A model generated the notes under the pieces. The model was not told where the DNA came from. It ran no database searches and saw only the letters and a list, made by a program, of their open reading frames with translations. A DNA stretch of 64,000 nt from Lipingzhangella_A rawalii (GTDB lineage Bacteria; Actinomycetota; Actinomycetes; Streptosporangiales; Streptosporangiaceae): assembly GCF_031628175.1 (NCBI RefSeq), contig NZ_JAVLVT010000005.1, positions 372,001 through 436,000 on the forward strand, written 5' to 3'. How positions within the stretch are numbered: the first letter of the stretch is position 1; each line of letters starts with the position of its first letter. A program made the translations under genes and the position numbers. This document shows positions 32,929-41,393 of this stretch, piece after piece.

Positions 32929-34161
32929 ATGCCCAGTGTTTCTCCGGACGGTGCCCCGGTTCCCACTGACGGGAGCCTCCCAGCGAGTGCCACGGCCAGG
33001 CTCGGCGACCGCCCGTTCGGCGTGTATGTACACGTGCCGTTCTGTGTGACTCGCTGCGGCTACTGTGACTTCAACACCTACACTGCGGCGGAGCTGCTGA
33101 GCCGCGACGGAACGGCGACGGCCACCCGGGAGGGATATCCGGAGCTGGCACAGTCGGAGCTACGGATGGCCGGTCGAGTGCTCCCTCCGTCTGCCCCGGA
33201 GGTCTCGACCGTGTTCGTTGGGGGAGGCACCCCGACCCTCCTGGCAGCAGAAGACCTGGGGAGGATCCTGCGTGTCGTCGACAGCGTCTTCGGGCTGGCC
33301 GCCGACGCCGAGGTCACCACGGAGGCCAACCCCGAAACCGTGGATCGCGACTATCTGATGCGGCTTCGAGACGCGGGGTTCAACCGCGTTTCCTTCGGTA
33401 TGCAGAGCGTACGGGAACACGTTCTTCGGGTCCTGGAACGAAGCCACACGCCCGGCCGGCCCCAGCAGTGTGTGGACTGGGCACGCGAGGCCGGTTTCGA
33501 ACACGTCAACCTCGACCTGATCTACGGGACCCCGGGTGAGAGCGAGGACGACTGGCACGCCTCCGTGACTGCGGCCGTCGAGGCGGCCCCGGACCACGTC
33601 TCCGCCTATTCACTGATCGTGGAGGAGGGAACGCGCCTGGCGGCACGTGTGCGTCGGGGCGAGCTGGAGGAGCCCGACGGCGATCGTCTCGCTGATCGCT
33701 ACCTCCAAGCCGATGATGTGCTGACTCGCGCGGGATACAGCTGGTACGAGGTGTCCAACTGGGCCCGTGGCGAATCCGCGCACAGCCGGCACAACCGGCT
33801 CTACTGGACCGGTGGGGACTGGTGGGGGGTCGGCCCGGGTGCGCACAGTCATATCGGGGGGACACGCTGGTGGAACGTCAAACATCCCGGGGCCTATGCC
33901 CAGCGGCTGAACGAGGGGGTGTCGCCGGGGGCAGCCCGTGAGGTGCTTACCGAGGACGAACAGCACCTCGAGCGGATCCTGCTGGAACTTCGGTTGTCCA
34001 GCGGAGTTCCGCTCGAGGTGCTGTCCGTCCAGGGACGGCAGCGGGCCCGGGAGGTGGCACAGCGCGGCCTGCTGGACCCTGGGGAGCTGGCTGGAGGGCG
34101 CGCCGTACTGACCCGCACCGGTCGACTGTTGGCGGACGCCGTGGTGCGGGAACTCACCTGA
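32929..34161 (+). CDS. hemW: Radical SAM heme chaperone HemW
   Basis: A 410-residue radical SAM protein. The 4Fe-4S motif is C39, C43 and C46 in VPFCVTRCGYCDF, followed by FVGGGTPTLL and FGMQSVREHVLRVLER; the HemN C-terminal domain has HNRLYWTGGDWWGVGPGAHS. Earlier annotation called such proteins oxygen-independent coproporphyrinogen oxidase; HemW instead inserts heme into client proteins. The first 25 residues are non-conserved. GGGGGT lies just before the ATG. The position between lepA and hrcA is conserved. Confidence 0.9.
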   Translation: MPSVSPDGAPVPTDGSLPASATARLGDRPFGVYVHVPFCVTRCGYCDFNTYTAAELLSRDGTATATREGYPELAQSELRMAGRVLPPSAPEVSTVFVGGGTPTLLAAEDLGRILRVVDSVFGLAADAEVTTEANPETVDRDYLMRLRDAGFNRVSFGMQSVREHVLRVLERSHTPGRPQQCVDWAREAGFEHVNLDLIYGTPGESEDDWHASVTAAVEAAPDHVSAYSLIVEEGTRLAARVRRGELEEPDGDRLADRYLQADDVLTRAGYSWYEVSNWARGESAHSRHNRLYWTGGDWWGVGPGAHSHIGGTRWWNVKHPGAYAQRLNEGVSPGAAREVLTEDEQHLERILLELRLSSGVPLEVLSVQGRQRAREVAQRGLLDPGELAGGRAVLTRTGRLLADAVVRELT

Positions 34162-34172
34162 TGGCCGCGTCC

Positions 34173-34775
34173 TCAGCTGACCATGCGGATGTTCACCGGG
34201 TAGCGGTACCACTCGCCGCGGTTGGCCGCCAACGCCGCGAGAATACAGAAGATGATGTCCACCACCAGCACGACGAAGAAGGTGAGCAGACCGATCAGGA
34301 CCAACATCAGCACCAGCGAGACGAGGTAGCCGATGAGGACCGTGATCTGGAAGTTCAGGGCTTCCGCGGCGTGGTGTCGGATGAAGGGTGACTCGTCCTT
34401 CTTCACCAGGTAGAGAATGAGGGGAACGACGAAGCCGAGGAGTAGACCTCCCAGGTGACAGAACAGGCCCATCATGGGCTCGTCGGAATTCTGCGGCCCA
34501 CCGGGATGTCCCTGACCTGCCTGGTATCCACCCGCCTGCCACTGGCCCGCCTGGTAGGGCGACATGCCAGCCTGATTCGGATCCGGATAGCCCCAGTATC
34601 CGGCCTGGCCACCGGTCGGATACTGGCCGCCCTGCGGGTACTGACCACCGGAAGGGTGCTGGTGCCCCTGCGGATATCCGGGTGCCTGACCTCCGGTGTT
34701 CTGGCCGTACTGGTCCCACCCGGGGGGTTGGTTGGGCTGTTGCCACTGCTCACCGTCGTTCTGCGGGTATCCCAT
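34173..34775 (-). CDS. DUF4870 membrane protein with Gln/Gly/Pro-rich N-terminus
   Basis: A 200-residue protein. Residues 1-95 are low complexity with repeated GGQYPQGGQYPTGGQ-like units; the rest is a DUF4870 (Tic20-like) domain: LFCHLGGLLLGFVVPLILYL, then KKDESPFIRHHAAEALNFQ and two further membrane helices. The role is unknown. AAGGGA lies seven bases upstream of the ATG. It follows a paralogue by 25 bp on the same strand; the two probably form an operon. It converges on hemW. Confidence 0.85.
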   Translation of the reverse strand: MGYPQNDGEQWQQPNQPPGWDQYGQNTGGQAPGYPQGHQHPSGGQYPQGGQYPTGGQAGYWGYPDPNQAGMSPYQAGQWQAGGYQAGQGHPGGPQNSDEPMMGLFCHLGGLLLGFVVPLILYLVKKDESPFIRHHAAEALNFQITVLIGYLVSLVLMLVLIGLLTFFVVLVVDIIFCILAALAANRGEWYRYPVNIRMVS

Positions 34776-34800
34776 ACGGTTGTCCCTTCAAAGCTGTTGG

Positions 34801-35652
34801 TTACCGGAGGATCCGGAGTGCGAGTGGGTAACGATAGTTGCGGCCACGGTTCACACTGATCGCGGCCAGCACCCCGAAGATGATGGCGACAATCCAGACC
34901 ACCGCGATCAGTGTGGAGCCGATCCAGGAGATGTCTGGTGCGAATATGCCCAGTCCGAGGAACAGGACGGTGGTCAGTACGTAGCCGAGCAGCAGTAGCA
35001 GCTGGAAGCCCACCGCCTCTGCCGCCTGAGCCCGAACGTAGGGTGACTGGTCCTTGCGCATGAGGTAGATCACGAGGGCGGGAAGCCATCCGAGGCAGGC
35101 CACGACCACACCCCCCAGGTGGGCAATCATCGAGGCAGTCCGCTCGGACGATCCAGCTGCCCCCTCCGGGTGGGGTGGTGGGCCGTAGGGCTGCTGGGGG
35201 TGGCCGGTCTGGGGTGGTGGTCCGGGTGGGGCGGGATGGCCGTAGGCGGGTTGTCCCCCGGTGGGGTAGCCGCCCTGGTTCGGGGGAGGCTGGGGTCCCG
35301 GTGGTGGCCCCGGTGGTGGTCCGGGGGGTGGCCCCATGGGCTGCTGCCCTGGCTCCGGTGGTGGGCCGTAGGGCTGCTGGGGGTGGCCGGTCTGGGGTGG
35401 TGGTCCGGGTGGGGCGGGATGGCCGTAGGCGGGTTGTCCCCCGGTGGGGTAGCCGCCCTGGTTCGGGGGAGGCTGGGGTCCCGGTGGTGGCCCCATGGGC
35501 TGCTGCCCCGGCTCCGGTGGTGCGCCGCCCCAGCTGGGTGCGGGCTCACCCTCGGTGGGGACATAGCCGGGCGGTTCGTCCCCAGCGGGATGGCCAGGCG
35601 GTGAGGCGCCAGGCTGGTCCTGGGGCGGGTGGTTGGATGGATTCTCACTCAT
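34801..35652 (-). CDS. DUF4870 membrane protein with duplicated 61-residue proline-rich repeat
   Basis: A 283-residue paralogue of the next gene. Residues 1-165 are Pro/Gly/Gln-rich and contain a near-perfect duplication of a 61-residue unit (GGYPTGGQPAYGHPAPPGPP, then PQTGHPQQPYGPPP), one copy shortened by eight residues. The C-terminal DUF4870 domain reads MIAHLGGVVVACLGWLPALV, then KDQSPYVRAQAAEAVGFQ and two more helices. Function unknown; the tail may multimerise or bind partners. The duplication is also nearly identical in DNA, so it is recent. Confidence 0.85.
   Translation of the reverse strand: MSENPSNHPPQDQPGASPPGHPAGDEPPGYVPTEGEPAPSWGGAPPEPGQQPMGPPPGPQPPPNQGGYPTGGQPAYGHPAPPGPPPQTGHPQQPYGPPPEPGQQPMGPPPGPPPGPPPGPQPPPNQGGYPTGGQPAYGHPAPPGPPPQTGHPQQPYGPPPHPEGAAGSSERTASMIAHLGGVVVACLGWLPALVIYLMRKDQSPYVRAQAAEAVGFQLLLLLGYVLTTVLFLGLGIFAPDISWIGSTLIAVVWIVAIIFGVLAAISVNRGRNYRYPLALRILR
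35174..35515. repeat. 183-bp tandem duplication inside the DUF4870 gene
   Basis: Copy one is 35174-35356 and copy two 35357-35515, the latter lacking 24 bp (GGTGGTGGTCCGGGGGGTGG plus four bases). The remainder is almost identical. The unit encodes 61 residues, in frame, so length variation preserves the protein. Confidence 0.85.
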
Positions 35653-35697
35653 GTGCGTCCAGCTATGTCGCTTTGGCAGGTCGGTTCTGTACGGAGC

Positions 35698-36591
35698 CTA
35701 GTCGCGATCATGGCAGGCATTCGAACGTCCCGGGTGTGCGGCCGGATCCGTCACGAAATCGATCAACTCCTCAACCCGGCCGAGCAGCTCTGGTTCCAGA
35801 TCCCGAAAGTCACGGACCGAGTTCAGAATGAACCTCCAGGCAGCACCAGGCTCCATCCGCCAGCCCAGGGCGTCCAGAACCCCCTCTTTCCAGGGCACCC
35901 CCTGCGGAATCTCCGGCCATGCGGAGATGCCCACCGCACCTGGGCGCACGGCCGCCCACACATCCACGAACGGATGCCCGACCACGCGCACGTGCGCGGA
36001 GCTCACCTGCTCGGCGACCCGGCTCTCCTTCGAGCCCGGAACCAGGTGGTCCACGAGAACACCAAGGCGCCGGCCCGCTTCGGGAGCGAAGTCCGCAACA
36101 ACCGCCGGAAGATCGTCAACTCCCGCCAGCTCCTCCACGACCACGCCCTCAACCCGCAGGTCGTGGCCCCAGACCCGTTCCACGAGTTCGGCGTCGTGAC
36201 GCCCCTCCACATAGATGCGACTCTCGCGGGCAACCCGGCTACGTAGTCCGGAGACCGCGATGGAACCGGAGGCGCTGCGATGCGGCCCCCGGGAGGATCG
36301 GTTCGACGAGGTGGGGCGCACCAGGGACACCGGGTGCCCGTCGACGAGGAAGGCGGCGGGGTCAAGATCGAACACGCGCCGGGTCCCGTGGCGGTCCTCC
36401 AGCGTGACCGAACGTTTGTCCCAGGTGGTGACGGCCCCGCAGAAACTCGAGTCAGCGGTTTCCACAACCAACCCGGGTTCCAGTGGGATGTCCGTAATGC
36501 GGTCCCGATAGGGTCGACGCCAGTCGCCTGCGAGGACGTCTGTGCTGTACTGGCGCGCGGGCTGTTGCTGGTCGGCGCGATGGGAGTGCAC
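35698..36591 (-). CDS. DUF3097 family protein
   Basis: A 297-residue protein of the actinobacterial family DUF3097. The N-terminal part (YRDRITDIPLEPGLVVE, DKRSVTLEDRHGTRRVF) resembles a small beta-barrel. The centre has RIYVEGRHDAELVERVWG and LGVLVDHLVPGSKES, which recall the E and D motifs of a Toprim fold; this is my reading, not an established function. No enzyme activity is known to me. It is divergent from hrcA; its ATG is 120 bp from the hrcA start. Confidence 0.8.
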   Translation of the reverse strand: MHSHRADQQQPARQYSTDVLAGDWRRPYRDRITDIPLEPGLVVETADSSFCGAVTTWDKRSVTLEDRHGTRRVFDLDPAAFLVDGHPVSLVRPTSSNRSSRGPHRSASGSIAVSGLRSRVARESRIYVEGRHDAELVERVWGHDLRVEGVVVEELAGVDDLPAVVADFAPEAGRRLGVLVDHLVPGSKESRVAEQVSSAHVRVVGHPFVDVWAAVRPGAVGISAWPEIPQGVPWKEGVLDALGWRMEPGAAWRFILNSVRDFRDLEPELLGRVEELIDFVTDPAAHPGRSNACHDRD

Positions 36592-36673
36592 GCCTGCCGA
36601 TCCTAGCGCTCGCGGCGGAGGTGAGCAGGTGCTGGCTCGCAGTTAACAGCGGAACTTGGCATTCCGCGTAGAA

Positions 36674-36700
36674 TTAGCACTTAAGGACTCGGAGTGCTAG
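36674..36700 (+). promoter_or_regulatory. CIRCE operator of hrcA-dnaJ
   Basis: TTAGCACTT, nine bases, then GAGTGCTAG: the CIRCE consensus (TTAGCACTC-N9-GAGTGCTAA) with one change in each arm. The right arm overlaps the AGGAGG ribosome site of hrcA (36699-36704), so bound HrcA would block its own transcription and the operator would also sit in the 5' leader. Confidence 0.92.
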
Positions 36701-36711
36701 GAGGTGAGCGC

Positions 36712-37737
36712 GTGCTGGACGACCGCAAACTCGCGGTTCTGCGTGCCATCGTCGAGGGCTACGTGTCCACCAACGAACCCGTGGGCTCGAAGGCGCTGGC
36801 GAGTCGCCACAACCTCGGGGTGTCGCCCGCGACTATTCGCAACGACATGGTGGCACTGGAAGAGGACGGATACATCGCGCAACCGCACACCAGTGCCGGC
36901 CGTATTCCCACAGACAAGGGGTACCGGCTGTTCGTGGACCGGTTGTCCGCGGTTCGCCCGCTGTCCGCGGCCGAGCGACGTGCCATCGAGAGCTTCCTGT
37001 CCGGTGCGGTGGATCTCGACGAGATCGTTACCCGCACGGTTCGGCTTCTCGCACAACTCACCCGGCAGGTTGCGGTCGTGCAGTACCCCTCCCTGACCCA
37101 TTCCACCGTGCAGCACATCGAGCTGGTTCCCCTGGGCGGGACCAGGGTGATGATGGTGTTGATCACCGACACGGGGCGGGTCGAGCAGCGGGTTGTCGAG
37201 GTGGCTGAGGAGAGTGGCGAGAACATCACCAACGTCGCCGTGGAGCATCTGCGTACGGTGCTGAACACCGTCGCGGGCGGTAAATGGCTCACCGAGGTGC
37301 CCGACGCTGTCGCCGATCTTCCTGCCCAGCTTCCGCCTGAGGAGCGTCCGCTGGCTGCGTCGGTGCTCTCAGTGCTACTGGAGAGCCTGGTGGAGCGCCA
37401 TGATGAGAAGGTGGTGATGGGCGGGACCGCGAATCTCGCCGCGGTGGATTTTTCGGCTAGCCTGCGGGACGTATTGGAGGCGTTGGAAGAACACGTCGTT
37501 CTGATGCGTTTGCTAGGTGAGGCCGGGGATCCGTCCATGCTGACGGTGCGTATCGGCGCGGAGAATTCCCACGAGGGGTTGCACTCAACCTCCATCGTCT
37601 CCGCCGGATACGGCGTTGGGGACCAGGCTCTGGCCAAGCTCGGGGTCGTTGGCCCGACTCGAATGGATTACCCAGGCACGATGGGAGCTGTACGCGCAGT
37701 GGCACGGTACGTCGGCGAGATTGTTGCGAGGCAGTAA
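36712..37737 (+). CDS. hrcA: Heat-inducible transcription repressor HrcA
   Basis: A 341-residue HrcA. The winged-helix N-terminus (VLRAIVEGYVSTNEPVGSKA, then VSPATIRNDMVALEEDGYI and QPHTSAGRIPTDKGYR) is diagnostic. It represses heat-shock genes at CIRCE and needs GroE for folding, which couples it to chaperone load. GTG at 36712 follows AGGAGG by seven bases and is preferred over 36694. A CIRCE element sits directly upstream. dnaJ starts at the base after its stop codon. Confidence 0.95.
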   Translation: MLDDRKLAVLRAIVEGYVSTNEPVGSKALASRHNLGVSPATIRNDMVALEEDGYIAQPHTSAGRIPTDKGYRLFVDRLSAVRPLSAAERRAIESFLSGAVDLDEIVTRTVRLLAQLTRQVAVVQYPSLTHSTVQHIELVPLGGTRVMMVLITDTGRVEQRVVEVAEESGENITNVAVEHLRTVLNTVAGGKWLTEVPDAVADLPAQLPPEERPLAASVLSVLLESLVERHDEKVVMGGTANLAAVDFSASLRDVLEALEEHVVLMRLLGEAGDPSMLTVRIGAENSHEGLHSTSIVSAGYGVGDQALAKLGVVGPTRMDYPGTMGAVRAVARYVGEIVARQ

Positions 37738-38883
37738 GTGGCCCGGGACTACTACGAGATTCTGGGAGTGCGGCGTAACGCCACTCAGGACGAGATCAAG
37801 AAGGCCTATCGACGGCTGGCGCGGGAGCTGCATCCGGACGTGAACCCGGACCCGGCGACCCAGGACCGGTTCAAGGAGGTCACGCAGGCCTACGAGGTCC
37901 TGTCCGACCCCGAGAAGCGTCAGATGTTCGACATGGGCGGCGACCCCTTCGGTTCCGCGCAGGGCTCCGGTGGGTTCGGCGGCGCCCAGGGCTTCCCCTT
38001 CGACGACATCATGAACGCCTTCTTCGGTGGCGGTATGGGCAACGGTGGACGCGGTGGTGCCCGGGAGCGGGCCCGTCGGGGACGTAACCGCCGTGTCCAG
38101 GTCCAGTTGACCCTTGCTGAAGCGGCCTTCGGAGTCGAAAAGGACATCACCTTCCCGGTGGCGGTCCTCTGTGAAACCTGTAGCGGAGCGGGAACCGCCC
38201 AGGGAAGCAAGCCGGAGACCTGTGGTACCTGCTCGGGGCGCGGTGAGGTCTCCCAGGTGACCCGCTCGTTCCTGGGTCAGGTCATGACCACCCGTCCCTG
38301 CCCGCACTGCTCCGGTGCGGGAGTCATTATCACCAACCCGTGTGCGGACTGTTCCGGGGACGGACGGGTGCGGCAGAATGTCACCCGCACCGTACGGATC
38401 CCCGCAGGAATCGACGAGGGCGCACAGATCCAGCTCGCCGGTGAGGGCGAGGTGGGCCCCAACGGCGGGCCGCGTGGAGACATCTTCCTCGAGGTCGTTG
38501 TCGAGAAGCATCCCCTGTTCGAGCGGCACGGCGACGATTTGCACTGCACGGTGACCGTGCCGATGACCACCGCCGCGTTGGGCTCCTCGTTCACGATCGA
38601 GACCCTGGATGGTCCGGAGGAGATCGAGCTTCCCGCGGGTACCCATTCCGGGCATGTACTGACCATGCCGGGGCGGGGCACCCATCGGCTGCACGGGCCG
38701 GGGCGCGGGGAACTTCGGATCCAGGTGGATGTGGAGACGCCCACCAAGCTGGATGAGGAACAGCGTGAGCTCCTTCGTCAGTTGGCGGAGCTGCGTGGGG
38801 AGAACCAGCAGCCGGATAAGCTCAGCCCGGGGCATGGCGGACTGTTCTCCCGGCTGCGGGACGTGTTCAGCGGTGCCCGGTAG
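37738..38883 (+). CDS. dnaJ: Chaperone protein DnaJ
   Basis: A 381-residue type I DnaJ. The J domain has the HPD motif (ELHPDVNPD), a Gly/Phe-rich linker follows (GSGGFGGAQGF), then four zinc-finger repeats CETCSGAG, CGTCSGRG, CPHCSGAG and CADCSGDG, and the C-terminal substrate-binding domain. It is the DnaK co-chaperone; this copy is the hrcA-linked dnaJ2 of actinobacteria. GTG directly abuts the hrcA TAA stop, so expression follows CIRCE control. Confidence 0.95.
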   Translation: MARDYYEILGVRRNATQDEIKKAYRRLARELHPDVNPDPATQDRFKEVTQAYEVLSDPEKRQMFDMGGDPFGSAQGSGGFGGAQGFPFDDIMNAFFGGGMGNGGRGGARERARRGRNRRVQVQLTLAEAAFGVEKDITFPVAVLCETCSGAGTAQGSKPETCGTCSGRGEVSQVTRSFLGQVMTTRPCPHCSGAGVIITNPCADCSGDGRVRQNVTRTVRIPAGIDEGAQIQLAGEGEVGPNGGPRGDIFLEVVVEKHPLFERHGDDLHCTVTVPMTTAALGSSFTIETLDGPEEIELPAGTHSGHVLTMPGRGTHRLHGPGRGELRIQVDVETPTKLDEEQRELLRQLAELRGENQQPDKLSPGHGGLFSRLRDVFSGAR

Positions 38884-38916
38884 CCACGGTGTCGACGACC
38901 GCCGCGCGGGGCACCG

Positions 38917-39726
38917 GTGACTCCCCCGCTGTTTCTGATCACCCCGGAGGAGCTCGACGGGGATCGGATCGTACTGGCGGGGGCAGAGGGCCGGCACGCG
39001 GCCGCGGTCCGGCGGCTGCGTGCCGGTGAGGTGGTCGACCTCGCCGACGGTGCGGGCCGCCGGGCCCGGTGTACCGTCCAGGATGTCGCTGCCGACCGCA
39101 GTAGCGTCTCCTTCGTCGCCCAGACGTACACCACCGAACCCGTTCCCCAGCCCTGGTTGACCGTCGTCCAGGCCATTCCCAAAGGTGAACACGGAGAGCT
39201 CGCCGTCGAGTTGTTGACCGAGGCCGGTGCGGATCGGATCGTGCCCTGGGAAGCAGAGCGCTGTGTGGCCCGTTGGCGCGTCGAGGGTGGTCGACGGGAC
39301 AAGGCACTACGCAAGTGGCGTGCGACAGCCCGGGAATCGGCCAAGCAGTGCCGGCGCGCCCGAATCCCGGAGGTGAGCGATCCGGTGCGTGGACCGGACG
39401 CGGCCGAGCGGCTCTCCGGAGCTGGCCTGGGGCTACTGCTCGATAGTGAGGACGACAGTGCGGGGGATCCCGGGAGTAGCCCCGCAAGCTCCCCGGATGG
39501 CGCTGGTGATGCTCCCACGGCGCCCATCGTCGACACCGATGTTCCCTCCTACGGGGAGATCGTGATCGTGGTTGGCCCGGAGGGCGGGTTCAGCCCTCCC
39601 GAGTACCGGGCCTTCGCCGAGGCCGGCGCGCAGCGGGTCCGGTTGGGGCCGACCGTGCTCCGCTCTGCGACCGCTGGTTTCGCAGCGCTGACAGTCCTCC
39701 AGGCCCGTACTGGCCGGTGGCGCTGA
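38917..39726 (+). CDS. rsmE: 16S rRNA m3U1498 methyltransferase RsmE
   Basis: A 269-residue SPOUT methyltransferase. The PUA-like N-terminus (GRHAAAVRRLRAGEVVDL) precedes the knot region with VQAIPKGEHGELAVELLTEAG, KQCRRARIP, VVGPEGGFSP (220-228) and LGPTVLRSATA. An acidic, Ser/Pro-rich insertion of about 35 residues (177-211) lies just before the GPEGGF strand, absent from typical RsmE. It methylates U1498 of 16S rRNA. It lies 33 bp after dnaJ, the usual order. Confidence 0.92.
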   Translation: MTPPLFLITPEELDGDRIVLAGAEGRHAAAVRRLRAGEVVDLADGAGRRARCTVQDVAADRSSVSFVAQTYTTEPVPQPWLTVVQAIPKGEHGELAVELLTEAGADRIVPWEAERCVARWRVEGGRRDKALRKWRATARESAKQCRRARIPEVSDPVRGPDAAERLSGAGLGLLLDSEDDSAGDPGSSPASSPDGAGDAPTAPIVDTDVPSYGEIVIVVGPEGGFSPPEYRAFAEAGAQRVRLGPTVLRSATAGFAALTVLQARTGRWR

Positions 39727-39878
39727 GTCGGATTCCCGCAACCGGTGCGCATCGCCCGGAGCTGTGCCCCACTCCTGCCGGGACACAGGGCCGGGGCGCG
39801 TGTCACCGCCATTCGACCAGCCGGCGACAGGAACGGAGGCCCCGGGACTGCGGGCAGGCGAGCTCTGCCCTCCCCGCT

Positions 39879-40550
39879 CTACTCCGCGTCATTCGGGTCC
39901 GGACTCGGTTCCGGGTCCGGCTCCTCGTCCGCGGGGCTCTCGGTGGGGCTGGGGGCGTCCGGCGGCGGGCTGGTGGGGGAGCTGTCGTCCTCCCCGGGCG
40001 CGGGGGTCTCGGACTCGTTGAGGCACTCCTCGGCCTCGTCCGCGGTCAGTTCGGCGACCTCGGCACCCTCGCTTGCGGCCAGCAGCTCACTGGGCTCGAC
40101 CGAACACGCCTCGGCCGCAGCCCTGAGCTGCTCCTCGGGGAGATCGTTGCCCTGGGGGACGGGGGCGGTGGGTGAGGCGGTGTCGTCCTGCGGTGTGCGT
40201 TCCGGCTCCTCCGTGGGGGGTTCCGGGGGAGTGACCTCACCAGCGGCGGTCTCTTGGGTGGCCTCGGGGGTGCTGCGCGGGCTGGGTTCCTGATCACCCG
40301 CGGTCAGCAGGCCGCCGCGGAGTTGCGGCATGCTGAGCATGACCGACGTCGCGAGCAGCACAGTGACGGCCACGGCAACCGCGGGACGCAGCCACATCCC
40401 TAGCAGGTTGTCCAGCCAGGCGAGGCGGTGGGTACTGGTGCGTGCCCGGATGCGGTCCAGGGCATCGCCACTTGTGCGTACGCCGTCGACCTCGGAGCGC
40501 AGGATCGCGCGCAGGCGCTCCTCGCTGTTCTCGTCCAGGGGTTCAGTCAT
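39879..40550 (-). CDS. Membrane partner of the adjacent sigma factor (anti-sigma candidate)
   Basis: A 223-residue protein with a charged cytoplasmic N-terminus (residues 1-50, ERLRAILRSEVDGVRTSGDA), one membrane segment (PAVAVAVTVLLATSVMLSM) and an acidic, Pro/Thr/Glu-rich extracytoplasmic part with only two Cys. No HxxxCxxC zinc anti-sigma motif is seen. Its ATG overlaps the sigma-factor stop (ATGA), which is the main reason to propose an anti-sigma or sensor role. It converges on rsmE. Confidence 0.6.
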   Translation of the reverse strand: MTEPLDENSEERLRAILRSEVDGVRTSGDALDRIRARTSTHRLAWLDNLLGMWLRPAVAVAVTVLLATSVMLSMPQLRGGLLTAGDQEPSPRSTPEATQETAAGEVTPPEPPTEEPERTPQDDTASPTAPVPQGNDLPEEQLRAAAEACSVEPSELLAASEGAEVAELTADEAEECLNESETPAPGEDDSSPTSPPPDAPSPTESPADEEPDPEPSPDPNDAE

Positions 40551-41164
40551 TGTTTGTCCTGCTCCAGGACCGAACGGAGCGCGGCAACACCCCGAGCGGT
40601 GTGACTCTTGACTGCACCGCGGCTGATGCCCATCGCGTCGGCGATCTGCGCCTCGGAGAAGTCTCCGTAATATCGCAGGACGATCGCTTCACGCTGCCGC
40701 GTGGGCAAAGTGCGAAGCGCCTCGATCACCGCGCTGCGTTCCAGCTCGCCCATGGCGCCGTACTCGGCACTCGGAGCGTCCGGAAGGCCTTTGGGGGCGT
40801 ACTTCTCCACAACGGCGCGGTGCCGGAGTACCGACCGCGCACGGTTGACCACCGACTGGCGGAGATAGGACAGTGCCTTGTTCGGATCCCGCAGGCGTCG
40901 CCACGCACCGTGCATGGCGACGAAAGCGTCCTGGACCACTTCCTCAGCCGTGGCTACGTCCCGGACCAGGAGAACCGCCAGCCGGACCAGTGGTCGGTAG
41001 TTTGTGGTGTACAACTGGGTCACGGCCTGATCGGCATCCCACACTGTCGTATCCGCCCGGTCCGCGGCTTCCGCGGGGGCCGGGGACGTAGGCGTGCTCA
41101 CCGCCATTGCTTCGGTCACACTGGGGGGACGCGCGCCCTTGTCGCTGGGTTTACGAAAGGGCAT
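40547..41164 (-). CDS. SigE-family RNA polymerase sigma factor (ECF-like)
   Basis: A 205-residue sigma-70 family protein. Region 2 has ATAEEVVQDAFVAMHGAWRR and LSYLRQSVVNRARSVLR, region 4 has RTLPTRQREAIVLRYYGDFS and ADAMGISRGAVKSHTARGVA. It belongs to the SigE-like actinobacterial group. ATG at 41164 follows GAGAAGAG; GTG at 41182 and ATG at 41107 are also in frame. The downstream overlapping membrane protein is the likely regulator. Confidence 0.85.
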   Translation of the reverse strand: MPFRKPSDKGARPPSVTEAMAVSTPTSPAPAEAADRADTTVWDADQAVTQLYTTNYRPLVRLAVLLVRDVATAEEVVQDAFVAMHGAWRRLRDPNKALSYLRQSVVNRARSVLRHRAVVEKYAPKGLPDAPSAEYGAMGELERSAVIEALRTLPTRQREAIVLRYYGDFSEAQIADAMGISRGAVKSHTARGVAALRSVLEQDKQ

Positions 41165-41393
41165 TCGGCTCTTCTCGTTCACTGCTCGCGCCGGACAGTC
41201 CGGGTGCGCTCGCCTCCTGCGGCAAGCAGACGGCGCAGGGTTCCACAATAGCGCGCACGCCCACGATCCAGGATCTCCTGGCCCCGTTGGGCCGGTGCCG
41301 CAGCAGCGTGCCGGGTACGCGTGGGGACGGTGTCGACGGCATCATGGCCAGGTGGAATCGAGCAGTATCCGCACGGACGATGAGGAGGCCCTT

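Noticed and set aside
35119..35831. Trp/Gly-rich plus-strand frames opposite the DUF4870 gene
   Set aside because: They are complements of the proline-rich tandem repeat and have no ribosome site.
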